DNA of 45,048 nt, taken from the NCBI GenBank assembly GCA_003427395.1, contig BFEA01000390.1:953877-998924 (forward strand), read 5' to 3'. The translations under genes and the position numbers were made by a program. The notes under the pieces were generated by a model. The model was not told where the DNA came from, did no database searches, and was given only the letters and a program-made list of their open reading frames with translations. Source of the DNA: Chara braunii. Taxonomy: Eukaryota > Streptophyta > Charophyceae > Charales > Characeae. Of this stretch, positions 17,830 through 28,084 are shown piece after piece (position 1 is the stretch's first letter; each line of letters starts with the position of its first letter).

Positions 17830-19471
17830 ATGAGTGATGCAAGCACTAGTGAGGAGTTGTTAGTGGATGACCGTAGGATTTCAGCTAGCACCGGTATGAC
17901 CATGGCTACTGCCTCTACCATGTCGCAAGCCTCTTCACATGCCACTTCGTCAGGAGTTAGTCAGAGTGGTTCTCGGGTTTCCATTAGCCAGAGTGCTGGC
18001 TTGCAAGCCAGCTAGTAGGCTCAACTCACGTCGAAGGATTATGAGATCCTCCAAGCGGAAGAACTTCAGGATGAGCTACAATGGCAATTGGATGAAGAAA
18101 AACAATTATGAGAAAAGCTAGACTAGGTAATAGATTGCAAGAGCTAAGCAGATTAGAAGCATTAGATGAGTCAACACTTGACCCTGCGATGCGAGCGCTG
18201 CGTAACTCGCTTCTTTGTGTGGCGGAGACGCAGGTAGTTCAGCAGGAGGTGTTGGCTGAACTAGTGGCAGGCCTGAAACGAATTCTGGCTGCACTACAGG
18301 CTCCTCGTCCAGTGATGAGGCAGCCTCAGTTTGCTGTAGCTCCCCCTTCGGGTGCGGGTCCATCAGTGACGCCGTCACCGGTAGGGCCTTCATTCTCACC
18401 TTTGTTTGGCATGCCCCCTTCAGGTGGTTATGTGGCGACTAGTGGTCTGGTCCTTGAGAGTCTCAGCCGTACCATCAACAACAGTGGTTACTACAGTCCC
18501 ACTGTCAAGCCAGGCCCATGTTAGTGTGCAGCAACCTATTTTGGTGGCTATGCAGCCACTTCAGCAATCCCCTGGGCCAATGCAGACTATGCAGTGGATG
18601 CCCAAAATACCCTTGTTGAGTCCTAAGCCCTTCTCTGGCGACAGGAAGAAGGATGAGGACTTGGACACCTGCGTAAGGACGGTGCGTACCTATGTGAGGC
18701 ACAAGCTGGAGCAAGAAGTTGTAGTGGCTGCCTCCTTTCTAGAGGGGTCACCAGCCCGCTGGTTGAATGGCCTAGTGCAGCAGCAGGGCTACGGTCAAAA
18801 TTTCGATGCCTGGGCCCAGGTCCAAACATTGGAAGAGTTCGTATGCTCCGTGTATAATAGGTGGCATGACCCCCAAGGGGCTCAAAAGGCCACATATGCG
18901 ATCAACAGTCTTTGTGCCATATGGTACAAGAATGTGAGAGAGCTCACGGATACCGTAGAACGTCTACTCGTGGTACCTGGTGTGCGCTATGACCAGCAGG
19001 TACTCCTTACGGATTACCTTAGATGTCTGCCTTCAAAGGTTAGGACAAAGCTGGTAGACGAGGCCTATGTCGAACAACACAACTTCGCTTCATTCAGCAA
19101 GAAGGCCTTGGACATAGAGGCAAAATTGGGATCTGTGCATCAGAGTCAGGGAGATGGTAGGAAGAAGAGACTTCCCCAAGACTGGAAGAAGAAGGGTCAA
19201 TTAATGTTCATTGACCATGATGGTCAAACGACGGAGATTGACGAGTTCCCAAATCTAGGGGATGAGACAAAGCATGATGGGGCCAGCGAGACTTCAGATG
19301 GGGGAGTCGTAGCACCCATCAAGGAAAAGGCTAGGGGGACCGGGAAGAAGGTAGGCCGCTTGGGTGAAACTTGGTTTAGAGTATGAAGTGTGGAGGGACC
19401 GAGTCGCTAGGGGCACGTGCATGAATTGTGGCAACTATGGTCACACGTCCCGAACGTGCCGAGGCAAGTAA
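17830..19471 (+). pseudogene. Element 3 Gag
   Basis: It starts at MSDASTSEELLVDDR. A TAG interrupts it at 18013-18015, and a frame change leads into a Pro/Gly/Ser-rich part (18108-18524). The core (18406-19386) has PKPFSGDRKKDEDLDT, EGSPARWLNGLVQQQGYG, VYNRWHDPQGAQKATYAI and CLPSKVRTKLV. A final frame (19388-19471) gives CMNCGNYGHTSRTC, an intact CCHC zinc knuckle, followed by TAA. The sequence parallels element 2 Gag closely. Confidence 0.85.
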
Positions 19472-19765
19472 GTCCTAACAAGGGTAGCCTCTCCAACGGT
19501 GGTGGGACTAACTTCGAACCCTGGTGGTGCTTCTACGAGCACTTCGTAGGGAAACACCTCGGGCCAGTAGGAGTTTTAGTCGCTCTTACTCGCGCTGAAG
19601 TGGTAAACGTTGCCTTCCCCACTTCAGGCGTTGGCCAGGGCCAGTGACCCACGTATTGCCCCGTAGACACATTTAGACCCACCGACGCTTTGTTCGAGAG
19701 ATGTGTCTGAGGCCCTAGAAGAGTTAGAGACTTAGTGGTCAAGGAAGGACCCTAGAGACTCTTGG

Positions 19766-20160
19766 GTGATGATCAATAGAGGTCCAAAGGGTGAACGTTT
19801 CGTGGTAGAGGTTGATGTCGGTGGCTGCAAAGTTGGCGCTTTCGCAGACATAGGCTCTACACGAAACTTCATCAGTCATGCTTGTGTGGATAGACTGCGC
19901 TTAGGGGACCAAGTGCAGCGGCTTAGCAGAACTGTAGCTTCTACGCTAGCCAACAAGCACCAAATGGTAGTTAAAGACTATGTCAAGGACGTAGTCTGTT
20001 CCTTCTCTTATGGAGGAGGAGAAGTGGACGTAAAATCTCATTCCTCGTCAGCGACGAACTGCCCTTCGATATGCTACTAGGCATGTACTACCTCGAGGTC
20101 GCGCAACCTCGGTTTGATTGGGATAGGAAGGTGTTGATACACAAGTTGCCAAATGGTAGG
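19766..20160 (+). pseudogene. Element 3 protease
   Basis: The active-site region reads GAFADIGSTRNFISH. The usual D-[ST]-G is changed to D-I-G, and it is followed in a shifted frame by LPFDMLLGMYYLEVAQPRFD, the standard sequence between protease and RT. It ends at the internal deletion. Confidence 0.7.
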
Positions 20161-20164
20161 ACCG

Positions 20165-20594
20165 TTAGATCTTAGACATTGTAGGGGATCAGCCGGATGG
20201 GTCTTCATACGTGATTCGCATTCCTCCACACTTGCGTACTTACCCTGTTTTCCATGCATCCAAGCTGGCACCTTTCGCTGCCACAGATCTGTTTCCCTCC
20301 AGGAAATCAATGCTACCCCCAACCATGGATGGCGAAGTGGACATAGACCAGATCGTGGAACATCGTTTGATGCCAATTCCTCGACCATCGCGCAGAGGCT
20401 GCCCTCCTTATCCAAAAATGCAATACCGGGTCGGATGCCAGATTTGGACCCCAACGAAGATCGGTGGTTCACCAAAGAAGAACTCATGAGAAGTGCACCT
20501 CAAGTCATTGCAGGCTATGAAAGAGATCTTAAAGGGAAGATGCCTGTAGAGTACAAAACTTCTCAGAGGACTATCGAAATACAGGAGGACGGAA
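20165..20594 (+). pseudogene. Element 3 chromodomain region
   Basis: From LDIVGDQPDGSSYVIRIPPH it matches the C-terminal integrase of element 2. YPVFHASKLAPF and DGEVDIDQIVEHR follow, then, after a frameshift near 20440, EDRWFTKEELMRSAPQVIAG. The order matches the chromodomain tail of element 2. Confidence 0.8.
20582..20594 (+). promoter_or_regulatory. Element 3 polypurine tract
   Basis: CAGGAGGACGGAA immediately precedes the TG of the 3' LTR. Confidence 0.6.
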
Positions 20595-21594
20595 TGCGAG
20601 GATATGGGTCCTCGGCAGGCCTAAGGGGCCCCCTGCAGCATATGTCCCCGCCCTAAGTGAAGGTGGGCCTAACAAATCACGAGAGGCCCTCGGCTGTCAA
20701 TTTCGCATTTGGGGTACACGTAGTTTTTTACCAGTTGGTTGAAGGGAAACACAGGCCAAGCAGCGTGGAAATTCCCAGGCCTTCTAGGTCTTTCCGAAAG
20801 CACAGGCCTTGGGCAAGATTCGCAGCCTCATACACAGACAGCTGGGAGGCCCAACTGAATGAGGCCCTGTGGCTGCACCAGAGGCGCAGCATCCTGGGGC
20901 CTACCGGAAGCTTCTGGGCCCAGGCCAATCCAGCCAGGCTGCCGAACGAGGCAGGCTCTTTCCATATAGGAAAGAGCTCGCTGCCTGGCCAGCCATTTGG
21001 GCACTCGCATGCTGGCGGCAGCGCTGCTGGAGCTGAAGCTCATGGGCTGCTGCTAGCGCTGAGCGGCGAGGTGCAGGCACGTGCGGTCGTGCAGGGAGTA
21101 GGGCGCTGCTGAGGGCAGCGCCATAGCCCAGCCTCCATAGCTGGCAGGGCTTGGATGAACAATGAGGCGCAGGGGTGGTATTCGGGTGTACAACAAAGGG
21201 AGACGTGAAAGAGAGGCAAGGGAGAGAAAAAAGGATGATGATGATGATGATGTGTGGGCACATACCTGGTATTGGCGATGGTTCTGCATGAGCGACATCT
21301 TCAAGTACTTTGGGTGCTGCTGACGTCAACAGTTGCATTGTCAATTAGTAGGCTAGTAGTAGATGTGTAGGGAGTAGGCTGGGCGCCGAGCGCCAAGTAG
21401 GGAGACATAGACTGGATACATATGCTGGTGGTGGCGAGAGCAAGCTCTCATTGACATTGACTTTCAGTGCAATGATTCTCCATTGGTGTTATATTGGTGC
21501 AATGCTGCTTCCTGAACACTGTGTTACGATTTGGCTTTCAATGTGATTGTGCAATCTGAATATTGTCATCTCGCTTCTGTTCATTTTCCTTGCA
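20595..21594 (+). repeat. Element 3 3' LTR
   Basis: It starts TGCGAGG and ends CCTTGCA, matching the ends of the element 2 LTRs in inverse orientation. GCCCTAAGTGAAGG and CAGTTGGTTGAAGG are shared. It is 1000 bp, longer and more diverged than the element 2 LTRs, and contains a short (GAT)n repeat at 21232-21253. Confidence 0.85.
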
Positions 21595-21770
21595 CGAAGC
21601 ACCCAAAAAAAAAAAAAAAAGAATTAATTAATTCTGAAGTATTTTCAAATTAAGTTAATCTCAGATTTAATTCAATTTATTTGAAAAGAATTAACAGTAA
21701 AAAGGGAAAAAAGGTTGAAATTCCAAATTAATTTGAAAGTAATTCTGAGTTAATTTTGAATTAATAATTG
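21595..21770. other. AT-rich spacer between elements 3 and 2
   Basis: A poly-A run at about 21605-21620 is followed by AATTAATT-rich sequence. No gene is seen. The last four bases ATTG form the target duplication of element 2. Confidence 0.7.
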
Positions 21771-22684
21771 TGCAAGGAAGGCAATAGCGAACTTCAGAAA
21801 TCAAACAGCATCATTCACATAAGACCAAATAGTCATGACCTCGAACCAATAGCAGGATTGCATCACGAGTTTCACCAAATAAGAGCACACCAAAAGCTCA
21901 TAATTGACAATGCTGGAATAGTCTCATCATCATCAACGAAGAACCAATGTTGATATCCTATCTGGCGCTCGGCGCCCAGACTACGAATGGCAGATCCTAT
22001 CTAGCCTAGACTACAATGCCGCTGATGACGTCAACCGCTTCCCAAGTACGAGCAGATCCCGGCCAATGCCGCACGCCTCAAGCACCAGGTATGTTTCTCG
22101 TATCACTCACAACCTCGTTCCCCAACTCACAGATGCCACTTGCACCCAAGGACCACCATGCGCCCCATCCAACATACAGCAGTGCAGCTCGACTATGGCT
22201 GCCTACTCCTTCCAGCTCGCCCGTGAGCGTGTGAGCCTGGCCAGCGTTAGCGCAGCATGCAGCAAGTGCCCGAATGTCAAATGTGTGGGCAAGCCCTTCC
22301 CTATATTGAAGTGGCCTGCTGCTGCGTGTTGTGCTGCGGTACTGGGCCCCGGCCCAGAAGCTTCCGCTAGGCCCAAGGAGGCTGAGCCTCAGTCCAAACA
22401 AATCGGACCCAGGCCACCGACAGTTACCACTGCCCAACTGCCCATAGTATGAGTTGGGTCCATGCTGTGTATCTCACCCAGGGCCTGACTGTGATACATT
22501 TGATAAAGGAGGCCAGGGCCTGGGCGCCTTCAACCAACTGGCGCTGCGCAACTGCCTGAATTTTACCCCAGTTGCGTAGTCCAAAATAGGCCTCTTGTCG
22601 TCTGTCGAGCCTGCCTTCACTTAGGGCGGCCGACCTGTTGCAAATAAGGGCCCTGTAGGGCTTATCGAGGCCTTGTGCCTCGCA
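21771..22684 (-). repeat. Element 2 3' LTR
   Basis: 914 bp, plus-strand ends TGCAAGG and CCTCGCA. By eye it is more than 90 % identical to the partner, with scattered substitutions and short indels. Confidence 0.95.
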
Positions 22685-22695
22685 TTCCCTCCTCC
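22685..22695 (-). promoter_or_regulatory. Element 2 polypurine tract
   Basis: The minus strand reads GGAGGAGGGAA directly before the TG of the 3' LTR. Confidence 0.7.
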
Positions 22696-22720
22696 ATACT
22701 TCGCTGGCCCTCTGAGAAGT

Positions 22721-23119
22721 TTAATCAATCTGGCACTTTCCTTTCTGCAGTAACTTCTCATAGTGGGCGACAACCTGTGGAGCGGTCTGCATCAATTCTT
22801 CCCGTGTGAACCATCTGTCCTCCTTAGGATCAGTGTGATGTCTGAACCGAACGCGATACTGCAGCTTCGGTTTCGGAGGACGTCCCCTGCCGGTAGGTCT
22901 TGTAACAAGCATCTCTCTGTGATCCACGATTTCATCAATGTCGACCTCTCCATCCATGGTTGGGGGCAGCATTGAGCGTCGCGAAGGGAACTGGTCAGTT
23001 TCCTTGAATGGTGCAAGCTTTGAGGCGTGAAAAACAGGGCAAGTGTGAAGGTGTCCAGGGATCCGTATGACATATGCAGGTCCGTCTGGTTCATCCCTAA
23101 CTACATCCAAACCTCCCAT
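22721..23119 (-). pseudogene. Element 2 integrase C-terminus and chromodomain
   Basis: DEPDGPAYVIRIPGHLHTCP and VFHASKLAPFKETDQFPSRR lead into DGEVDIDEIVDHREM, then PKLQYRVRFRHHTDPKEDRW and FTREELMQTAPQVVAHYEK. The order of a variable strand, an L-x-Y-R-V-x-F core and a D-x-x-W helix start fits a chromodomain. The frame is open through this part. Confidence 0.8.
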
Positions 23120-23945
23120 GGTCCAAAGTACTGTGGCATGAGCTTACGGGAAGTCCCGTGCTCATGTCCCAATTCTGAAGCCTTGACCCAGACCCTGTCC
23201 CCTACTTGAAACATAGATGGGCGGCAATGCTTGTTCTCAGAATCGATCATCGTCGCCTCTGCTTTGTGCATGTGTTCTACTGCCTGCTGCATATGGCTCT
23301 CATATCTATAAGCGAATTCCAAAGTGCCTGGAGCAGCAGTAGGCTGGTTCTAAGGTAGCAAAGAGTCAAGGGAGGGTCTGGGTTTGAATGTCAAAAGGAG
23401 GCTGTTAGGACTTACTCCCGTGGCACTATGAACTGCGTTGTTGTACAGGCTGGCGATGAGAGCCAATTTCTCATCCCTGTCCACTTGATTAGGCTTAATG
23501 TAATGCCTTAGCAAGTGTTGAACAGCGAGGTTCATTTGTTCTGCCCGTCCGTTTGCCTCTGGATGGTTTCCAGATGTCATCTGCAGCTGCGTCGCTGATT
23601 ATAGACTTCGGCAGGCCAAAGTCTCTGACCCAGTTTTCTTTAAATACCTTGATAACATACTCGGTCTTTGCTGTTTCCGGCATGGCCACTAACCTAGCAT
23701 ACTTACTAAATCTATCCACAATGACATAGACGTATCGCATACCACTCTTGCTGGTGACCAGCGTATCCATGAAGTCCACAGACAGGCTCTCTCCAAGCCT
23801 TTCCGGAATCGGAAGGGGCATTAGAAGCCCAAGAGGAGCCTGTGTACGTGGCTTGTCCCCTTGACAGACCTGACATTGTGGGCCACCAGAACCGCTGCAG
23901 CGGATTGGCTGGTCTTTTTGTAGCCAAAATGTCCGATGGCATCAT
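23101..23945 (-). pseudogene. Element 2 integrase
   Basis: Across several frames the minus strand shows LQRFWWPTM, CQVCQGDKPRTQAPLGLL, GESLSVDFMD (first Asp), MRYVYVIVDRFSKYARLVAM, GLPKSIISD (second Asp), MTSGNHPEANGRAEQMN (Glu) and SLYNNAVHSATGVSPNSLL. Between the second Asp and the Glu, roughly 20 residues (R-D-P-R-F... region) are missing, with a frame change near 23585. The enzyme is dead. Confidence 0.8.
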
Positions 23946-24267
23946 GCCACTCGCCTAAAAATAAACTACGCAAAGACTCTCTATCTGGCACACACAGACG
24001 TTTATTCTCTGCCTTCTCAAGGGAAAGCAGTCCGTTGACCAACTCAAACTTCGCAGCAGTCACCTTGTCCTTCGGCTCGAGTCTGCGTATGATCTCAGAC
24101 ATGAACTGGTCGTTGCGATAGGCTTCCACCAAGGAGGGAGTGACATCGTCCGCGAGCTCGAACTTAGTAATCAGCGCATCAGAGAAATCAGGTATGCACG
24201 ATAAGGCATCAGCAACTTTGTTGTACTCCCCTTTGAGATACTGCAGGTTCGAAGTCACACTGTTCAA
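23821..24267 (-). pseudogene. Element 2 RNase H-integrase linker
   Basis: YLKGEYNKVADALSCIPDFS is the usual sequence after RNase H. EWHDAIGHFGYKKT carries the two His of the HHCC motif. The frame shifts before the two Cys. Confidence 0.75.
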
Positions 24268-25561
24268 TGACTTCGATCCAGCGCTTCAATGCATTGCAGA
24301 GCACTGGTTGGGTTCTCATCCACTTCAGGGTCTGATGACAAGTCCTGACGATGAAGAACCTCCCAAGGAGGTAATGTCTCCAATGGGTCAATGCCTTGTA
24401 AATCGCGTAGAGTTTTTTCTCATAAGTGGACTTAGCCAACTTCTGAGACGACATCTTCGTGGACATGCACTCAACTGGCCTCAACTTTGGCCCCTCCTGC
24501 TGCGCGAGCACGGCGCCTATGCCATATTGGCTAGCATCCGTGGTTACTATAAACGGCTTGTCAGGATCAGGGAGTTTCAAGACCTCATGGTGCGTCAACG
24601 CATGCTTCAGATGTCTGAAAGCAGCCTCACACTTGTCTGTCCACTCCCATGGGGTGTCAAGGCATGTTAGGCCAGTCAAAGGGGAGGCCACCATGCTATA
24701 GTTCTTTACAAAATTGCGATAGTAGTCGGTCATCCCTACGAAAGACCCCATCTCAGACACAGACTGAGGACGCGGCCAGTCACGAATGCTGGCCACCTTC
24801 GCATCATCGGGCTTTAATCCCTCCGCAAAAATCTCATGACCCAAGTACAAGATACGGCTGCGGCCAAACTCGCACTTCTCACCGTTGATCTTGAACTTGT
24901 GCTGTCGAAGGAGACTAAGGACTTTGTCCAAATGAGCTACGTGCTCTTCGACAGTCCTACTAAAGATAAGTACGTCATCGAGGTACACGATGACAAACTT
25001 GTCCAAGTAGTCATGAAAGATCCGATTCATCACGTGCTGAAAGGTGCCAGGAGCATTGCAAAGGCCGAAAGGCATCACCACAAACTCGTACAGACCGTAC
25101 CTGGTCTAAAATGCGGTTTTGTGCTGATCCTCGGGCCGTATAGCAATCTGATGGTACCCAAACTTCAAATCTATCTTACTGAAGTACCGACACCCTTGCA
25201 CTCTATCTAACAAGTCGTCCATGTGCGGTAGGGGCTCTCCGTTCTTGACAGTGATGGCATTGAGGCCCCTATAGTCAATGCACATCCTCAGAGTGCCTCC
25301 TTTCTTTGGTACAAATAATACTGGAGAACCATAAGGAGAGACACTCAGTCGGATCCAACCCTTCTCTACGAGTTCCTTGGGTTGTCGGCGAAGCTCATCA
25401 AGCTCACCTGGAGACATCCGATAGATCCTACCCTTTGGGATGCTAGACCCTGGGATAATTTCTATCGCGTGGACAACCTCCCTCTCAACAACCCCTCTTG
25501 GATCTTCAAATAGATCAGGGTACTTGGCAACTACTCCGTCTATCCCCGGCGGCATTTTCAC
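24209..25561 (-). pseudogene. Element 2 reverse transcriptase and RNase H, one in-frame stop
   Basis: A single frame broken only by TAG at 25106-25108 (KTAF-stop-TRYGLYEFVVMPFG). The RT motifs are [34 protein letters not shown] (motif A Asp), PFGLCNAPGTFQ and IVYLDDVLIFS (YLDD). RNase H follows with VTTDASQYGIGAVLA and YEKKLYAIYKAL, but the usual D-H-x-T-L-K-W motif reads CHQTLKWM, so a catalytic Asp is replaced by Cys. Confidence 0.9.
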
Positions 25562-25806
25562 CAGCTCGCCTGCTGCAGAGACAAACTACCCTCCTCCGGA
25601 TTTTGCTTATAATAATTATAGAACGCGGCCACACACATGCATCTGTAGGACTCAATCAGACTACTAGCTTTGAACTTACGTAATATGGCGGTCCCTCTAC
25701 CTGGCAAAGTGTGTTTGACCACTTTTCGGTCCCAGTCAAACTGGGGATGTGCTATGGAGAGGTAGTACATACCTAACAAGATATCCATAGGGAGATCATC
25801 GCTCAC
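25558..25806 (-). pseudogene. Element 2 protease-RT connecting segment
   Basis: DDLPMDILLGMYYLSIAHPQ and FDWDRKVVKHTLPGRGTA match the same segment of element 3 (LPFDMLLGMYYLEVAQPRFD). It links the protease to RT. Confidence 0.75.
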
Positions 25807-25826
25807 TAGGAATGAAACATGATGTC

Positions 25827-26084
25827 TCAGTTCCCCTCCCGCGTACGAGAAACAACACTGAACATTTTGGAGGTAGTCATATTAGCTACCATGCGTTGTT
25901 TGTTCGCAGAGGTGGACTCCACATATCGACTCAGGTGCTGCACTTGCCCCTGTAAGCGCAACCTCTCAACGCACGCGCGATTGAACAAGTTCTTTGTCGA
26001 GCAAGTGTCATAATAGGCCCCGGCCTCGCGGCCGCCGATGACTACCTCGCCAACGAACATATCTCCCTTAGGGGCTTTAGCCAA
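25827..26084 (-). pseudogene. Element 2 protease, active site altered
   Basis: GAYYDTCSTKNLFNRACVER aligns with GAFADIGSTRNFISHACVDR of element 3 and [13 protein letters not shown] of element 1. The active-site D-[ST]-G has become D-T-C, so the enzyme is expected to be inactive. Confidence 0.75.
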
Positions 26085-26284
26085 TGCCGTCCTAGAAGCT
26101 GGTGGGTCTCATCTAGACCATTCCTCCTCTAGCTCCTCTAAGGACTCGAACACATTCATCGAACAGAGGCTCGATGAGTCTGAAAGTGTTTGCGGGACGA
26201 TGATGAAGTCAGTAGCTTGGGCCATCTCTCGAGATGACGAGGGTGTGTCCACCACCTCGACCCTAGCAGGAACAGCTACTATTC

Positions 26285-26872
26285 CTACTGGCCAGACGTG
26301 TTTCCTGAAGCAGTGCCAGAAGTGCTGGCCACATTGCTACCAACGGGAGCGGAGGATCCCAATATCTGCCCCATCGTAGGCAGGATCTTCTCGATCACCT
26401 TTTTGTTAGGGCACTTGAATTGATTATGGCCATATTGGCCACAATGAATACAAGCCTGCCGGGTGTACCGGTCTCTCCACACGTCCTCTGTTAGACCCGC
26501 TTTCTCCCATGGAGGAGCATTGGGGTCAACTTGACTCCTAGACCGGGAACCTCCACAGCGTCTACCGGTCGCCTTACCTTTTTGAGCTAGGACAACGACT
26601 ACTCCACCCCCTGAAGCTTCTACGCTGCCAGCCTCTGAACCCACTCCCGACTGGAAGTTGTCGTCCAATTCGATGGTGGAACCATTGTTGTCGACGAACA
26701 TGACGCGTCCCTTCGCTTTCCAGTTGGGAGGCAGTGACTTCTTCCTACCATCCATTGTGGGAGTCTGACCATGCCCTATCTTTGCTTCAAGGTCTAGGGC
26801 CTTCTTGCTAAACGAGGGGAAGTTGTGCATATTGATGTTGGCGTCACCTGCCAACTGATTCCTGAGAGGCAT
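26285..26872 (-). pseudogene. Element 2 Gag C-terminal part with CCHC zinc knuckle
   Basis: SFSKKALDLEAKIG and LPPNWKAKGRVMFVDNNG match element 3. CIHCGQYGHNQFKC is a complete C-x2-C-x4-H-x4-C knuckle for RNA binding. The frame is separated from the Gag core by a frameshift near 26880. Confidence 0.85.
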
Positions 26873-26883
26873 GGGAAAGCATC

Positions 26884-27744
26884 TCAGGTAGGAGGTGAGT
26901 AGAACCTGGGGTCATAGCGCACCCTAGGGACACAGATCAAACACTCTACTGCGTCAGTGGCCTCTCTTACTGACTTAAACTGCTTGGTATGCAGTGTCAG
27001 GATCACGTTAGTAGCCTTTTGGGCCTCCTGAGGATCATGCCACCTATCTTCCACCAACTTTAGGAAGTCATCCAGTTTCTGGGTGACCGTCCAAGCGCGA
27101 AAGTCATGACCGTGCCCCTGTAGCTGCACTAAACCACTCAACCATCTTGCTGCACTCCCCTCTAAATAGGAGGCGGCCACCTCGTGCGACACGGTAAGTT
27201 TGCACTTGACATAGACTGGCACTGCCCTCCACCATGTGTCGAGGTCTTCGCCCATCTTATTCCCTGTAAAGGGTTTAGGAGCAGCGATGGTCATCTTTGG
27301 AACCCACACACTTTGTCCCGGTGGACCCTGTGGTGTAGGCTGTTGCACTAGCTGTTGGGGCTGTGTACCCTGCGGCTGTGCAGGCTGCGAGACAGCAGGT
27401 TGCCCGCTTATGGCAACTTGCGACGGAGGTTGGGAAAATACTATTTGTACAGGAACCTGTACACTAGGACCTGCCGAGAACCCGCCTGTTAAAGGCATAC
27501 CCAGGGAAACGGGTCGGACCGATGCTGGAGCTGTATATGGGGATACTCCAATCACTGGTGGAACAAAAGGAGGAGGATGTACAACGGGCCAGACACCGGG
27601 CCCGGACGGTGATGGTGCCGCCCGCGCTCGCCCAACCAACACGGCCAGACTCTGCTGGATGTCCTGTAAGATCGTCGTCTGGTGATTTTGTATCTCTACC
27701 ACACCTAGCAAGACCGCCCTTAGGGTTCTCACTCCATCATCCAA
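26884..27744 (-). pseudogene. Element 2 Gag core
   Basis: A Pro/Gln/Val-rich stretch (residues about 40-140) precedes the core PKPFTGNKMGEDLDTWWRAV, EGSAARWLSGLVQLQGHGHD, VEDRWHDPQEAQKATNVILT and AVECLICVPRVRYD. It is close to element 3 Gag. The frame is open for 286 codons. Confidence 0.85.
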
Positions 27745-28084
27745 GTCTCCGCTGCATCCTGGTTGTTCTTCTAATCATTCTCTCTTTCTCTGCCTTAATC
27801 TCACCCAAAGCCTGTTGTAGTTGTGCCTCGCGAGCAACAACTCGTTGTATGGCGACCTCTTCAGGAGTCATCACTAACGGCTGGCTTGCCATTACGCCAG
27901 TAGACTGACTCAGGGTCTGTGCAACCGTTGACCCTACAAATTCTCAACTGCCAGCCTGGGAACTCTGCTGCGCAACAGTTGGCATGGTTGCTGAAGCGAC
28001 AGCTTCGCTTGCGAATGCCCTGCTTGCCTTTGCGGCCCTAACCCTCCGTTGCTGCTGCTGTCTCTCCCTCTGCTGACGGAACAT
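27745..28084 (-). pseudogene. Element 2 Gag N-terminus
   Basis: The start MFRQQRERQQQQRRVRAAKA lies at 28084. An in-frame TGA at 27944-27946 interrupts it. It resumes with TLSQSTGVMASQPLVMTPEE and a coiled coil (EAQLQQALGEIKAEKERM) before a frameshift near 27745. It is too short and broken to appear as one ORF. Confidence 0.7.

Larger units (their letters stand above)
16863..21594 (+). mobile_element. Element 3: internally deleted relative of element 2, 5'-truncated
   Basis: The order is leader, Gag, protease, chromodomain tail, polypurine tract and 3' LTR. Reverse transcriptase, RNase H and integrase are absent: the frame after the protease jumps at about 20155-20175 to the chromodomain region. 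No 5' LTR or primer site is found; the leader starts at a junction with element 4. Leader, Gag and LTR are homologous to element 2, which lies in the opposite orientation 176 bp away. Confidence 0.85.

Noticed and set aside
20657-21112. Plus-strand ORF of 151 codons
   Set aside because: It lies wholly inside the element 3 LTR, which aligns with the noncoding LTRs of element 2.
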